From positions 1 to 37,557 of the forward strand of contig CAJMHW010000020.1 in assembly GCA_905213325.1 (NCBI GenBank): a DNA stretch of 37,557 nt, given 5' to 3'. Positions 1 through 8,841 of the stretch are shown one piece after another. The notes beneath the pieces are model-generated. The model was given only the letters and a program-made list of their open reading frames with translations, was not told where the DNA came from and ran no database searches. The position numbers were made by a program, and so were the translations under genes. Every line of letters starts with the position of its first letter. The first letter of the stretch is position 1. Source of the stretch: Collinsella aerofaciens. Lineage in GTDB: Bacteria > Actinomycetota > Coriobacteriia > Coriobacteriales > Coriobacteriaceae.

Positions 1-15
1 CGACTCGCATAAAAA

Positions 16-49
16 GCCTCCCATTTCTCGTGTCCAAGAAATGGGAGGC
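16..49 (-). terminator. Hairpin followed by T-run on minus strand
   Basis: A 13-bp perfect inverted repeat (GCCTCCCATTTCT and its complement) encloses an 8-nt loop. Read on the minus strand it is followed by TTTTT, as in an intrinsic terminator. No minus-strand gene lies just upstream of it in the window, so what it terminates is unclear. It may end antisense transcription out of the transporter promoter region. Confidence 0.5.
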
Positions 50-149
50 AGTTCATCTCGGCGGGGTCGTTTTTTCGTTTCTCGTTGCGTTGTCGTGCAC
101 GGCTTTTTTGGGGAAGGGTGCCCGGCACCTCCCTCATCTCCAGAGAACA

Positions 150-163
150 ATGAACGTTCACCT
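150..163. promoter_or_regulatory. TGAACGTTCA operator, site 1 of the transporter promoter
   Basis: ATGAACGTTCACCT contains the perfect palindrome TGAACGTTCA, with the central CG typical of LacI-family operators. It is the most distal of three sites upstream of the GPH transporter, about 120 bp above site 2, and so could act as an auxiliary looping site. The remaining sequence before the gene (50-401) holds no convincing ORF, only this operator-rich promoter. Confidence 0.6.
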
Positions 164-269
164 AGTGGTTGCGTGGTGCTGAATCGACTTAATAATCAAA
201 AATGCAGGGATATTTTCATTTTCAGGTCCGTTCAACGGCAAAAAACGACCGTTCAAGGATAATATACAA

Positions 270-283
270 GTGAACGTTCACCT
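270..283. promoter_or_regulatory. TGAACGTTCA operator, site 2, overlapping the -35
   Basis: GTGAACGTTCACCT is a palindrome whose right half, TTCACC, sits where a -35 box would be. It lies 18 bp upstream of a CATAAT -10 box at 301-306. Its AACGTT core (273-278) is exactly 41 bp from the core of site 3. The same arrangement is found before the GH105 gene. Confidence 0.7.
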
Positions 284-310
284 ATTATAAGCAAATCGCG
301 CATAATCTAG

Positions 311-324
311 CTAAACGTTCACCC
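311..324. promoter_or_regulatory. AACGTTCACC operator, site 3, near the transcription start
   Basis: CTAAACGTTCACCC has the AACGTT core at 314-319 and matches the right half of the palindrome well, with a weaker left half. It lies just downstream of the CATAAT -10 box, so a bound repressor would block initiation. Confidence 0.6.
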
Positions 325-401
325 TGAACGGCATGCAGACAGACGTCGGTATGGACTCCAATGTCTTGTTCCAAGACAATCGAGAAAAGAGAGGGAGCTC
401 G

Positions 402-1961
402 ATGACTAACAAGATCGGTAAAAAGCGCAAGATCACATTCTGGACGCGCTTGGGCTTTGGTATGGGCGGCATGCTCAACTCTGGTGCCCTGACCTTTACG
501 CACAGCTACATGGTGCTGTTCCTGTCCACGGAGTGCGGTCTGTCCGCAGGGGAGGCTGCGTTGATCAGCTCGTTCGCCATCTATCTCAACGCCATTCTGT
601 GCCCGCTCATGGGCTTTGTGGCCGATAACTTTTACGCTACCAAGATCGGCCGTATCTTTGGCCGCCGCCGTTTCTGGATCTTGCTGGCAATCCCGATGAT
701 GGTCGCCGAGCCGCTCATCTTTGTGGCTACGCCGTTTGGTTTCCCGTACTACTTTGTGCTGTACCTGATCTACAACGTCGCGTATACGTTCTGCACTGCC
801 AACCTGTCGCCGCTTACCATCGAGATGACCGACGACTTCAAGGAGCGTACGTACCTCACCGGCTACAAGCACCTCTTTGGTAACGCCGCCGGCTTCCTGA
901 TGGCAGCACTCGTCGGCTTTGGCTTTGGCACCTTCGGCGAGACCAACCCGTTCAGCTACTTCATCATCGCTACGGTCAACGCTTCGGTCATGGCAATCTC
1001 GCTGCTGTGCGTGTACCTGTCCACGTGGGAGCACACCCCCGAGGAGGTGGCTCAGGAGAAGATCGAGAGCGTCGGCGAGGGTATCAAGAAGTTCTTCATC
1101 GACGTTGTCTCTACCTTCCGCAACAAGTCCTTCCGCAAGGTCCTGTATGCACAGGTCTCCACGAAGCTCGCTGCTGCCTGCTGGTCTGCCTGCCTGTCCT
1201 TCTTCATCGTCTACTGCCTGCAGATTCCTAAGTCCTATGAGTCCGTGATGGAGATGCCCGGCAAGGTCGTCGCTATCGTCTGCACCGCCATCTGGGTCGC
1301 CCTCATGGCCAAGAAGGGCTTCCACAAGTCTTGGTACCTGGCCAACGTCGGTTGCGCTGCGTGCATCATCGCCTACAACTACTTCGCCTTTGGTCAGATC
1401 AACGGCACCTCCACGGTCGCCATCGCCATGATTGCCTACCCCATCATCTTCGCCATCTGGAAGTTCTTCTACGTTGGTTTCCAGTACCTGCCCGATGTTC
1501 TGCTCAACTACATCCCCGATGTCGATGAGCTCATCACCCTGCGTCGTCGCGAGGGCATCTACAGCTCCGCTCAGCAGCTCTGCCAGCAGATCGCCCAGGC
1601 TATCGCCGTCAACGCATGGGCTATCGTCCTTGCTGCCTCCGGCTTCATTCAGACCGCCGGCAACAGCGACGCCGTAACCCAGCCCGCCACCGTGCCTCTG
1701 TACATCTGCGGCTACATGCTCATCGGCTGCGCCGGCTTCTTCCTGCTCGCGGCTGTCCTTGCCCGCGGCATCAAGATCGACAAGGAGCAGTGCGACATCC
1801 TTTGCGACGAGATCCGCCGTGTCAAGGAGGGTGGCAAGATGGCCGACGTCCAGCCCGAGGTCAAGGCTCTTTGCGAGGAGCTCTCCGGCTTCAAGTACGA
1901 GGACTGCTTCGCTCACAACAACGTTGGCTTCCAGGACGGCAGCGTAATCCCCGCCGAGTAG
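402..1961 (+). CDS. GPH-family (MFS) sugar/oligouronide transporter
   Basis: The 519-residue protein is a polytopic membrane protein of the glycoside-pentoside-hexuronide:cation symporter type. It opens with a basic N-terminus (about residues 1-12), followed by about 12 hydrophobic segments and a charged cytoplasmic tail after about residue 450. The ATG at 402 is chosen because GAGAGGGAG precedes it; an upstream in-frame ATG at 333 lacks a ribosome binding site and lies close to the third operator. Being first in the pectin cluster and sharing the TGAACGTTCA operator with the GH105 gene, it most likely imports oligogalacturonides or rhamnogalacturonides. The substrate is inferred from context only. 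A strong terminator follows it, so it is probably transcribed alone. Confidence 0.85.
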   Translation: MTNKIGKKRKITFWTRLGFGMGGMLNSGALTFTHSYMVLFLSTECGLSAGEAALISSFAIYLNAILCPLMGFVADNFYATKIGRIFGRRRFWILLAIPMMVAEPLIFVATPFGFPYYFVLYLIYNVAYTFCTANLSPLTIEMTDDFKERTYLTGYKHLFGNAAGFLMAALVGFGFGTFGETNPFSYFIIATVNASVMAISLLCVYLSTWEHTPEEVAQEKIESVGEGIKKFFIDVVSTFRNKSFRKVLYAQVSTKLAAACWSACLSFFIVYCLQIPKSYESVMEMPGKVVAIVCTAIWVALMAKKGFHKSWYLANVGCAACIIAYNYFAFGQINGTSTVAIAMIAYPIIFAIWKFFYVGFQYLPDVLLNYIPDVDELITLRRREGIYSSAQQLCQQIAQAIAVNAWAIVLAASGFIQTAGNSDAVTQPATVPLYICGYMLIGCAGFFLLAAVLARGIKIDKEQCDILCDEIRRVKEGGKMADVQPEVKALCEELSGFKYEDCFAHNNVGFQDGSVIPAE

Positions 1962-1985
1962 GGCAGGCGCATCGTCCAAATCACA

Positions 1986-2032
1986 GGGCCGTGCCACCGG
2001 AGATCAACCGGCGGGTGCGGCCTTTTTTTAAA
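1986..2032 (+). terminator. Rho-independent terminator after the transporter
   Basis: GGGCCGTGCCACCGG pairs with CCGGCGGGTGCGGCC around a 7-nt loop and is followed by seven T residues. It separates the transporter transcript from the GH28 gene. Confidence 0.9.
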
Positions 2033-2075
2033 AACGAGTAGTATGAACTTCTGATTACATTTGAGGGAGAGACCC

Positions 2076-3671
2076 ATGGAGACGAACGTTATCTGGCGCA
2101 ACGCCCGCGCGGCCGTTATCGAGCTCGACGACGGTGGCTACTTTACCTGTGCCGATACGTGGGAGATCTTTGTCAACGACGAGCCCGTCGGTACCACGAA
2201 TACGGTCGAGACCTATGTTGACGGCCTGGTTCCCGGCAAGCGCAACCTCGTCCGCTTTGTCTGCGGCGAGCGCGAGCTGAGCGTGGGCGTCACCACGCCC
2301 GCGGAGCCCTTTACCATCAACGTTCGCGACTGCGGCGCCAAAGGCGATGCCGAGCACGATGACACCACCAATATCCAGGCTGCCATCATGGCTTGCCCCA
2401 AGGGCGGGCGCGTGCTGATTCCCGCCGGCAACTACCGCATCAAGTCCCTCTTCCTTAAGAGTAATATCAACATCGAGCTCGCCGAGGGCGCGGTGCTGCT
2501 GGCCCGTCACGACCGCGCGGCGCTTGCCTACATTCCGGGCACGGTCACGGGTGACAAGGGCACCGGGTATGCCGGCACCGATATGCTGCCCCTGGGCCGC
2601 TGGGAGGGCGAGAGCTTTTCGACCTACTGTTCGACCTTTACGGGTCTGAGCGTGCACGACGTGTGCATCTATGGCCGCGGCGCCATCGACGGTCAGACCG
2701 ATTTTGCCGAGGATAACTGGTGGAACAAGGACTTTAAGAATATCTTCCGCCCCGAGGAGGGCCGCGAGGTCGCCCGCCCGCGCATGATCTTCCTGTCCGA
2801 GTGCGAAAACGTGAGCCTTGCCGGCTTTACCGTCCGCAACAGCCCGGCGTGGAATATCCATCCCATTCTGTGCGAACACGTCGATGCCCTGTGCCTGTCC
2901 ATCGAGGGTCCCAAGAACTCCCACAACACCGACGGTTTCGATCCCGAGAGCTGCGGCTTTGTTCGCATCCTGGGTTGCCAGTTCTCGGTGGGCGATGACT
3001 GTATCGCCATCAAGAGCGGCAAACTGGGCATTGAGTCCGAGCTTCGTCCCGCCACGCACGACGTGTTGATCTCGCACTGCTACATGCACGACGGCCATGG
3101 CGCCGTGGTGCTGGGATCCGAGGCAGCCGGCGGCATCAAGGACCTCACCGTGAGCAAGTGTCTCTTTGAGCGCACCGACCGCGGCCTGCGCGTTAAGACT
3201 CGTCGCGGTCGCGGCAAGGACGCCGTCAACGAGGGCATCACCTTTGAGCACATTCGCATGGACGAGGTGCTCACACCTTTCGTGGTTAATTCCTTCTACT
3301 TCTGCGACAAGAACGGCAAGACCGACTACGTTCAGAGCCGCGAGGCACTACCCGTCGACGACCGTACACCCGGCTTCGGCACTACGACGTTCCGCGATAT
3401 CGAAGCCACCAACTGCCACGCTGCCGCCGCCTACATCACGGGCTTGCCCGAGAGTAAGGTGACGCGCCTGACGTTTGAGGATGTCCATGTGACCTTTGCC
3501 GCCGATGCTGAACCCTTTGTGCCGGCCATGGCCCGCGGCGTGGAGCCCATGGTGCGCCAGGGCATCATCGCGCAGAACGTGAAAGTCCTCGACCTGCAAA
3601 ACGTGGTGATTGAGGGTCAGGACGGCGAGGAGCTGCAGCTCCAGAACGTCGACAAGGTTGTCCGTTCCTAA
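2076..3671 (+). CDS. GH28 polygalacturonase / exo-polygalacturonosidase
   Basis: This 531-residue glycoside hydrolase family 28 enzyme hydrolyses alpha-1,4 galacturonosyl bonds. Residues 1 to about 75 look like an N-terminal beta-sandwich of the fibronectin type found in bacterial exo-polygalacturonases. The parallel beta-helix follows, starting at VRDCGAKGDAEHDDT. All four GH28 signatures are visible: NTDG near residue 284, GDDC near 306 (catalytic Asp pair), GHG near 340 and RVK near 372. No signal peptide is present, so it should act in the cytoplasm on imported oligomers. The ATG at 2076 follows GAGGGAGAG; a TTG 15 bp upstream is less likely. A hairpin separates it from the esterase genes downstream. 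Confidence 0.92.
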   Translation: METNVIWRNARAAVIELDDGGYFTCADTWEIFVNDEPVGTTNTVETYVDGLVPGKRNLVRFVCGERELSVGVTTPAEPFTINVRDCGAKGDAEHDDTTNIQAAIMACPKGGRVLIPAGNYRIKSLFLKSNINIELAEGAVLLARHDRAALAYIPGTVTGDKGTGYAGTDMLPLGRWEGESFSTYCSTFTGLSVHDVCIYGRGAIDGQTDFAEDNWWNKDFKNIFRPEEGREVARPRMIFLSECENVSLAGFTVRNSPAWNIHPILCEHVDALCLSIEGPKNSHNTDGFDPESCGFVRILGCQFSVGDDCIAIKSGKLGIESELRPATHDVLISHCYMHDGHGAVVLGSEAAGGIKDLTVSKCLFERTDRGLRVKTRRGRGKDAVNEGITFEHIRMDEVLTPFVVNSFYFCDKNGKTDYVQSREALPVDDRTPGFGTTTFRDIEATNCHAAAAYITGLPESKVTRLTFEDVHVTFAADAEPFVPAMARGVEPMVRQGIIAQNVKVLDLQNVVIEGQDGEELQLQNVDKVVRS

Positions 3672-3687
3672 CTCGGGTTGATGGCCA

Positions 3688-3725
3688 GGGCTGCATTGTC
3701 GGATAGATCGGCAATGCAGCCTTTA
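3688..3725 (+). terminator. Hairpin terminator after GH28
   Basis: GGCTGCATTG pairs with CAATGCAGCC around a short loop and is followed by TTTAT. It is a moderate intrinsic terminator between the polygalacturonase and the esterase operon. Confidence 0.65.
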
Positions 3726-3775
3726 TGCGATACGGCCGTGTGCGCTGCGCTGCGCATCATGGTGAAAGGGAATGC

Positions 3776-4585
3776 ATGCTCAATAAAACGATTCCTGTCG
3801 GGGTCGATGGCTCGTCTGCCACGATTACGTCTTATGTTTTTGCCCCGACCGAAGATACTTATGCTTTAAAACCGCTGCCTGCAGTTGTGGTCGTGCCAGG
3901 AGGCGGCTACGACCATGTTTCGCCGCGCGAAGGCGAGCCGGTAGCGCTCCGTTTGCTGGCAATGGGCTACCAAGCGTTTGTGTTGAACTACTCGGTTGCT
4001 CCGGCTGTCTATCCGCTGGCATTGCAAGAACTCGCGCGAGCGGTCGATACCGTTCGAAGCCATGCGACGGAGTTTTGCGTCGATCCCAATCGAATTACGG
4101 TCATGGGTTTTTCGGCGGGTGGACACCTGGTTGGCTTGCTCGGGGCGCTTTGGGACAAACCTTGGCTTGCAGAGTCGATTGCGACATCGCCTGAGTCGAT
4201 TCGGCCTGACGTACTTTGCTTGGGCTATCCGGTCGTAAGCTCGGGGGCCTATGCCCATCGTGGCTCGTTTGAACACCTAACGGGTGCCGATGACGTTTTG
4301 GCCCAAAAGTTGTCGATCGAGAACATGGTGGGCGAAGGCTTTCCCCGTACGTTCTTATGGCATACCGCCGAGGATGCATCGGTGCCAGTCCAAAATAGCC
4401 TTTTGCTTGCGCAGGCGCTTGCCGATCACGGGATTGGCTTTAGCTTACATGTTTTTCCGCACGGAAAGCACGGAGCATCGCTCGCCACGGCCCAAACGGC
4501 ATTTAAGGGTTGCGCCGAGCATATTCAGCCACAGGTTCAGGGCTGGCCTGAGCAGTTTGCCGCCTGGGAGCGTGATGGACGATGA
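3776..4585 (+). CDS. Alpha/beta-hydrolase esterase (acetylesterase type)
   Basis: This 269-residue alpha/beta-hydrolase belongs to the esterase/lipase group that includes BD-FAE and acetyl-xylan esterases. The oxyanion segment PGGGYDHVSPREGEPVA lies near residues 38-55. The nucleophile elbow GFSAGGH is near residue 120. The acid is likely the Asp of HTAEDASVPV, and the His is in HGKHGAS. No signal peptide is seen. GAAAGGG precedes the chosen ATG. Its stop overlaps the next start by 4 bp (ATGA), which implies translational coupling to the pectin methylesterase fusion. It probably removes acetyl groups from imported pectin fragments; the exact ester is not determinable from sequence. Confidence 0.8.
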   Translation: MLNKTIPVGVDGSSATITSYVFAPTEDTYALKPLPAVVVVPGGGYDHVSPREGEPVALRLLAMGYQAFVLNYSVAPAVYPLALQELARAVDTVRSHATEFCVDPNRITVMGFSAGGHLVGLLGALWDKPWLAESIATSPESIRPDVLCLGYPVVSSGAYAHRGSFEHLTGADDVLAQKLSIENMVGEGFPRTFLWHTAEDASVPVQNSLLLAQALADHGIGFSLHVFPHGKHGASLATAQTAFKGCAEHIQPQVQGWPEQFAAWERDGR

Positions 4586-6744
4586 ACGAAAGCATCTATG
4601 AGCTGCGTGTTTCGAGAGCTGCGTCAGGAGCGTATCCAACGATTTCTGATGCCTTGGCGGCAACCGATCAACTCTATCCGGACGCCGAGCAGGCGGTGAC
4701 GATCCATATTGATCCGGGTGAGTACCGCGAGCGGGTCGAGATCCATCGGCCGCATGTGACGTTGGCGGGCGAGACGGCTGACAGCGTGCGCATCGTGGGC
4801 AGCCTGGGTGCCAAGATGCCCTCGGAGGACGGCTCGGGTGTCGACGGTACGCTCGGCACGTTTAGGACCTATACCGTTTTAGTCGATGCCGACGACGTGC
4901 GGCTCGAGAACCTCACGATCGTCAACGACGCCGGGGGTGGTCGCGAGGTGGGACAGGCGATTGCCCTGTACGCCGACGGCGACCGTTTGGTGGTCGACGC
5001 CTGTTGTATTACGGGACGCCAGGATACGCTGTTTTTGGGCCCGTTGCCCCCGCGCGAAGTAAAACCGGGCGGGTTTATGGGGCCCAAGCAGTTTGCGCCG
5101 CGCCGGGTGGGCCGTCAGTATTTCCGACGCTGCCGGATTGAGGGCGATGTCGACTTTATCTTTGGCGGCGCGCGTGCCTATTTTGAGGGATGTGAGATTC
5201 GCTCACTCAACCGCGATATGGACGTGAACGGTTACGTGACGGCGGCATCGACGCCCGAGGGAGAGCCGTACGGCTTCGTGTTCCACGGCTGTTCGTTTAC
5301 AGCTCCGGATGACGTGGCGCCGGATTCGGTCTACCTGGGCCGTCCTTGGCGCGAGTGGGCGCAAACCGTGCTGATCGATTGCTGGTTGGGGCAACACATC
5401 AAGCGCGAAGGTTGGTGGGATTGGAATAAGCCGGCGTCGCACGAGAGGGCGCGCTACGCTGGCACAAGTCTACATGGCCCGGCATGCGATGCTGCTGGCT
5501 GGGCGCCGTGGACGCGCGAGCTCGATGCAACGTCCGCTGCCCGGTACGCTCGCGAGCAGGTGCTTGCCGGTGCGGACGGCTGGGACCCCGAGGGCGGCGA
5601 TGGTGATGCGGTGGAGACCGCCAGTCTTTCCGATAGCGGCCGCACAGTGCATATCGACATCTATTACGAAGACGAGCCTGCGCTTCGCGACCGTCTTAAA
5701 CGCGAGGGGCGTTCCGCCGCGTTTAAGGGCGCGACGCCCGGTGACTTTGAGGCATGGCAAATTGCGACGAGGGATCGGCTGTTTGACCTGCTGGGCTTAT
5801 CGCTTATGGACCGTGTGCCGATTGAAGTGCGCGAGCTCGATCGGGTGCAGATTGCCGGCGGTATCGTGCGCACTCATGCGATGTTGCAGGTGGAGCGCGA
5901 CGTTTGGATGCCGTTTTACCTACTGGAGCCGCAGGCGCCCAAGCTCGATGCGCACGGCTGCAAGCGCTGCTATATCTGCCCGCATGGCCATCAGGGCGCA
6001 GGCGCCGCAAGTGTTGCGGGCGTAACGGGCGTGCCGGCGGTCGACGATGCCGTACGCAAGTTTAACTACGACTACGGCCTGCGTCTGGCGCGCATGGGCT
6101 ATGTGACCGTCTGCCCCGATGCACGTGGCTGGGGGAGCCGTCGCGACTGGAAAGGCCAGGGCGACGACGAGAACAGTTATCTGCGCGGGACCTGCCTAAA
6201 CCAGGCGCGCATGGCGGAGCCGCTGGGCCTTACGGTTGCAGGTCTCAACGCCTGGGACAACATGCGTCTGATCGATTACCTGGAGGCGCGCGGCGACATT
6301 GCCATGGACGACCTGGGCTGCTTTGGCTTTTCGGGCGGCGGATACATGACGTTGTACCTGGCGGCGCTCGACCCACGCGTGCGCAAGGCGTTTGTCTCGG
6401 GCTATCTGTACGGTGTCGACGATTCGCTGCTGCACCTCAACGGTAACTGCAGCTGCAACTATGTGCCGGGACTGTGGCGCCTGCTCGATATGGGCGATAT
6501 CGCGTCGCTCATTGCACCACGCCCGCTGCTGGTGCAGAGTTGCGAGGGTGATCATCTCAACGGCGCCCGCGGACTTGCGAATGTTGATGAGCAGCTCTCC
6601 ATCGTTCGGGACGCCTATGGCCTCGTGGGACATGCCGACGACCTGTTGCACGAGGTTTGCCCGGGCGGACACCATCTGGGCGTTGCGTACCTTGCCGAGG
6701 ATATCGAATGGCTTGACGGGCATGCTGCCGGGGGCCGTTCCTAG
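4582..6744 (+). CDS. Bifunctional pectin methylesterase (CE8) - alpha/beta esterase fusion
   Basis: This 720-residue protein has two catalytic domains. Residues 1 to about 300 form a CE8 pectin methylesterase beta-helix with GRQDTLF (Asp148), DFIFGG (Asp191) and LGRPW (Arg254), the three expected active-site residues. Residues about 360-720 form an alpha/beta-hydrolase of the large acetylesterase/dienelactone-hydrolase type, with elbow GFSGGG (Ser584), likely acid Asp657 (CEGDH) and His697/698 (PGGHHLG). A linker at about 320-350 joins them. No signal peptide is present. Start and stop overlap its neighbour as ATGA. It would demethylate and deacetylate the same oligogalacturonide before depolymerisation. 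The fusion is continuous in frame with no sign of sequence error. The CE8 assignment is firm; the C-terminal substrate is inferred. Confidence 0.88.
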   Translation: MNESIYELRVSRAASGAYPTISDALAATDQLYPDAEQAVTIHIDPGEYRERVEIHRPHVTLAGETADSVRIVGSLGAKMPSEDGSGVDGTLGTFRTYTVLVDADDVRLENLTIVNDAGGGREVGQAIALYADGDRLVVDACCITGRQDTLFLGPLPPREVKPGGFMGPKQFAPRRVGRQYFRRCRIEGDVDFIFGGARAYFEGCEIRSLNRDMDVNGYVTAASTPEGEPYGFVFHGCSFTAPDDVAPDSVYLGRPWREWAQTVLIDCWLGQHIKREGWWDWNKPASHERARYAGTSLHGPACDAAGWAPWTRELDATSAARYAREQVLAGADGWDPEGGDGDAVETASLSDSGRTVHIDIYYEDEPALRDRLKREGRSAAFKGATPGDFEAWQIATRDRLFDLLGLSLMDRVPIEVRELDRVQIAGGIVRTHAMLQVERDVWMPFYLLEPQAPKLDAHGCKRCYICPHGHQGAGAASVAGVTGVPAVDDAVRKFNYDYGLRLARMGYVTVCPDARGWGSRRDWKGQGDDENSYLRGTCLNQARMAEPLGLTVAGLNAWDNMRLIDYLEARGDIAMDDLGCFGFSGGGYMTLYLAALDPRVRKAFVSGYLYGVDDSLLHLNGNCSCNYVPGLWRLLDMGDIASLIAPRPLLVQSCEGDHLNGARGLANVDEQLSIVRDAYGLVGHADDLLHEVCPGGHHLGVAYLAEDIEWLDGHAAGGRS

Positions 6745-6822
6745 GTCGTGGGCGTTGTTGCGGGCAAACGGTAATGACTGATGAGGCCAAAGGCCGCCGT
6801 GTGGGCGGGAAGGAGTATAAAT

Positions 6823-7494
6823 ATGAAACCGACGAAGACCTTGAGCGAGTCGACCATCTGCTGTTTTGGTGATTCGACCACGTGGGGCGACAATGGATGC
6901 GGCGCGGGCGGCAACGACATCTCCTGGACTTCGCATCTAGGAGCGCTGCTGGGTGGCGCAACTATCGAGAATTACGGCATCAAGGGATCGCGCATCGCCG
7001 TCAAGGCCGACCGTACCGATTCGTTTGTCGAGCGCTTGGACGGCATCGATCACGCGGCAGATGTCTACGTCGTCTTTGGCGGCGTCAACGACTTTAGCCG
7101 TAACGTGCCGCTGGGAGAGCTGGGCAGCACGGACGTGCATGAGTTCTACGGTGCGCTCGACTACCTGATTCGCGCTATCACGGCGCGTTCGCCTCAGGCA
7201 AAGCTGGTGTTTATGACGCCGTGCAAGACCAGCGGTAAACACGAGAAGGATATCCCGGCGAGCGATGAGCTCAACCATCTGGGCCTGACGCAGGTCGCCT
7301 ACGTAAAGGCGATGCTGGAGGTCTGCGACTGCTACTCCGTGCCGGTGATCGACCTGTATGCGCAAAGCGGTATCAGCCCGTTTTTGCCGGAGCACCGCGA
7401 GCTCTATATGCCGGACGGTCTGCATTACAGTCCTGCCGGCTATGAGCGCCTGGCGCATCGCATCGCCGCGGGTCTCACCGCCGTTTGCCGCTAA
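6823..7494 (+). CDS. SGNH/GDSL esterase (rhamnogalacturonan acetylesterase-like)
   Basis: This 223-residue SGNH-hydrolase has block I GDSTTWG with the nucleophile Ser18, block III in VFGGVNDF (Gly and Asn oxyanion residues), and block V DGLHYSPAGY near residue 200 with the Asp and His of the triad. The chosen ATG follows AAGGAG at a good distance; an in-frame ATG 42 bp upstream is unsupported. It has no signal peptide. It is the third esterase in a row, about 80 bp after the CE8 fusion. Deacetylation of pectin oligomers is the natural role, but lysophospholipase-type activity cannot be excluded by sequence. Confidence 0.78.
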   Translation: MKPTKTLSESTICCFGDSTTWGDNGCGAGGNDISWTSHLGALLGGATIENYGIKGSRIAVKADRTDSFVERLDGIDHAADVYVVFGGVNDFSRNVPLGELGSTDVHEFYGALDYLIRAITARSPQAKLVFMTPCKTSGKHEKDIPASDELNHLGLTQVAYVKAMLEVCDCYSVPVIDLYAQSGISPFLPEHRELYMPDGLHYSPAGYERLAHRIAAGLTAVCR

Positions 7495-7520
7495 AAGTCT
7501 GCCGTTCGCGAGGAATATAG

Positions 7521-7535
7521 GGTTAACGTTCACCC
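7521..7535. promoter_or_regulatory. AACGTTCACC operator, GH105 promoter site 1
   Basis: GGTTAACGTTCACCC, core AACGTT at 7525-7530. It overlaps the likely -35 (TTCACC), upstream of a TATACT -10 at 7554-7559. Confidence 0.7.
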
Positions 7536-7561
7536 TATAATCCCAGTTCGCGTTATACTAA

Positions 7562-7576
7562 GGTTAACGTTCACCC
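7562..7576. promoter_or_regulatory. AACGTTCACC operator, GH105 promoter site 2
   Basis: GGTTAACGTTCACCC, identical to site 1 over 15 bases, core at 7566-7571, exactly 41 bp downstream of site 1. It sits at the expected transcription start, just after the -10 box TATACT, and 25 bp before the GH105 start codon. Confidence 0.7.
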
Positions 7577-7601
7577 ATCATTTTTGTCAGAGGGGACAGC
7601 A

Positions 7602-8840
7602 ATGGGCTGCAATCAGATTCTGGACCGCTATATCGAGCAGTTGATCGAGACCTCTACGCCGCAGGCACCGGCCTGGAACATCGAAAAGCTCCGTGCCGGC
7701 AAGGAGAACACCTGGAACTATATCGATGGCTGCATGATCAAGGCGCTCATCGAGCTGTACGAGATCACGGGTGAGCAGCGCTACCTGACCTTTGCCGACG
7801 ACTACATCGACTTTTTTGTCCAGGAAGACGGCACCATCAAGCACTACAAGCCCGAGGAGTACAACCTCGACAACGTCAACGCGGGCAAGACCCTCTATAA
7901 GCTCTACGATTTGGTGGGCAAGCCCAAATACCGCGCCGCCATGGACACCATTTACCGCCAGCTCGAGACCCAGCCGCGCACCAAAGAGGGCGTGTTTTGG
8001 CACAAGGCCGTCTATCCCAACCAGATCTGGCTCGACGGCATGTATATGGCGCAGCCGTTCTATATGCAGTACGAACTGAGCTTCCACAACCGTCGTGCCT
8101 GCTCGGACAGCTTCCATATGTTCCAGGTCGTGCATGACCTGATGCGCAACCCCCTCAACGGTCTGTACTATCACGCTTACGACGCGAGCCGCAAACAGTT
8201 CTGGTGCGACCCGGTCACCGGCCTTTCGGCTAACTTCTGGCTGCGCGCCGAGGGCTGGTTTGCCATGGCACTCATCGATACCTGGGAGCTCATGCCGCCT
8301 TCGATGTCAGCCGAGAAGGACGAGATTCGCAAGATGTTCCACGACCTGATCGACGCCATGCTGCCGTATCAGGACGAGAAGACCGGCATGTGGCATCAGG
8401 TCATCAACCTGCCCAATATCGCCCCCAACTACCTGGAGGAGTCGGGCAGCGCCATCTTTGCCAACGCCATCATGAAGGGCGTGCGTCTGGGCGTGCTGGG
8501 CGAGCGTTACTACCAGTACGGCCGTCGCGCCTTCGACGGCATCTGCGAGACCTGCCTGTCCGAGCATGATGGGCAGCTGGCGCTCGACAACATCTGCCTG
8601 GTTGCGGGCTTGGGAAACACCGCGCACCGCGAGGGCACGTTTGGTTACTACATGAGCGAGCCTATCGTCAAAAACGATGCGAAGGGCGTGGCGCCGCTGG
8701 TGCTTGCCTATATCGAGACCATGCATCACGACAAACTGGCCGGCAGGCATGACCCGCTTGCTCCCTCGGGCGTGTGCTCTATCGAGGACCCGTTTGGCGG
8801 ATACACCCCGGGCATCAACGCTCATAAGGGATGTGAATAA
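7602..8840 (+). CDS. GH105 unsaturated rhamnogalacturonyl/galacturonyl hydrolase
   Basis: This 412-residue (alpha/alpha)6-barrel protein resembles YteR/RhiN of family GH105. It removes the 4,5-unsaturated uronic acid from the non-reducing end of pectin-lyase products, releasing 5-keto-4-deoxyuronate. WLDGMYMAQPF near residue 146 carries the Asp that serves as general acid/base in YteR. The barrel motifs HAYDASR, LRAEGWFAMAL and ESGSAIFANAI are recognisable. No signal peptide is seen. The ATG follows AGAGGGG. It has its own promoter with two operators and is followed by the isomerase gene with one base between. Its substrate implies a pectate or rhamnogalacturonan lyase elsewhere in the genome or in other gut bacteria, because none is in the window. 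Confidence 0.9.
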   Translation: MGCNQILDRYIEQLIETSTPQAPAWNIEKLRAGKENTWNYIDGCMIKALIELYEITGEQRYLTFADDYIDFFVQEDGTIKHYKPEEYNLDNVNAGKTLYKLYDLVGKPKYRAAMDTIYRQLETQPRTKEGVFWHKAVYPNQIWLDGMYMAQPFYMQYELSFHNRRACSDSFHMFQVVHDLMRNPLNGLYYHAYDASRKQFWCDPVTGLSANFWLRAEGWFAMALIDTWELMPPSMSAEKDEIRKMFHDLIDAMLPYQDEKTGMWHQVINLPNIAPNYLEESGSAIFANAIMKGVRLGVLGERYYQYGRRAFDGICETCLSEHDGQLALDNICLVAGLGNTAHREGTFGYYMSEPIVKNDAKGVAPLVLAYIETMHHDKLAGRHDPLAPSGVCSIEDPFGGYTPGINAHKGCE

Positions 8841-8841
8841 C

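Noticed and set aside
41..262. Small frame of 73 codons at the left edge
   Set aside because: It overlaps a terminator-like hairpin and an operator, has no ribosome site, and its product has no recognisable character.
285..1997. 570-codon open frame antisense to the transporter
   Set aside because: It mirrors the GC-biased codons of the real gene. The product is Asp/Leu/Gly/Val-rich with no family motif, while the plus strand encodes a clear GPH transporter.
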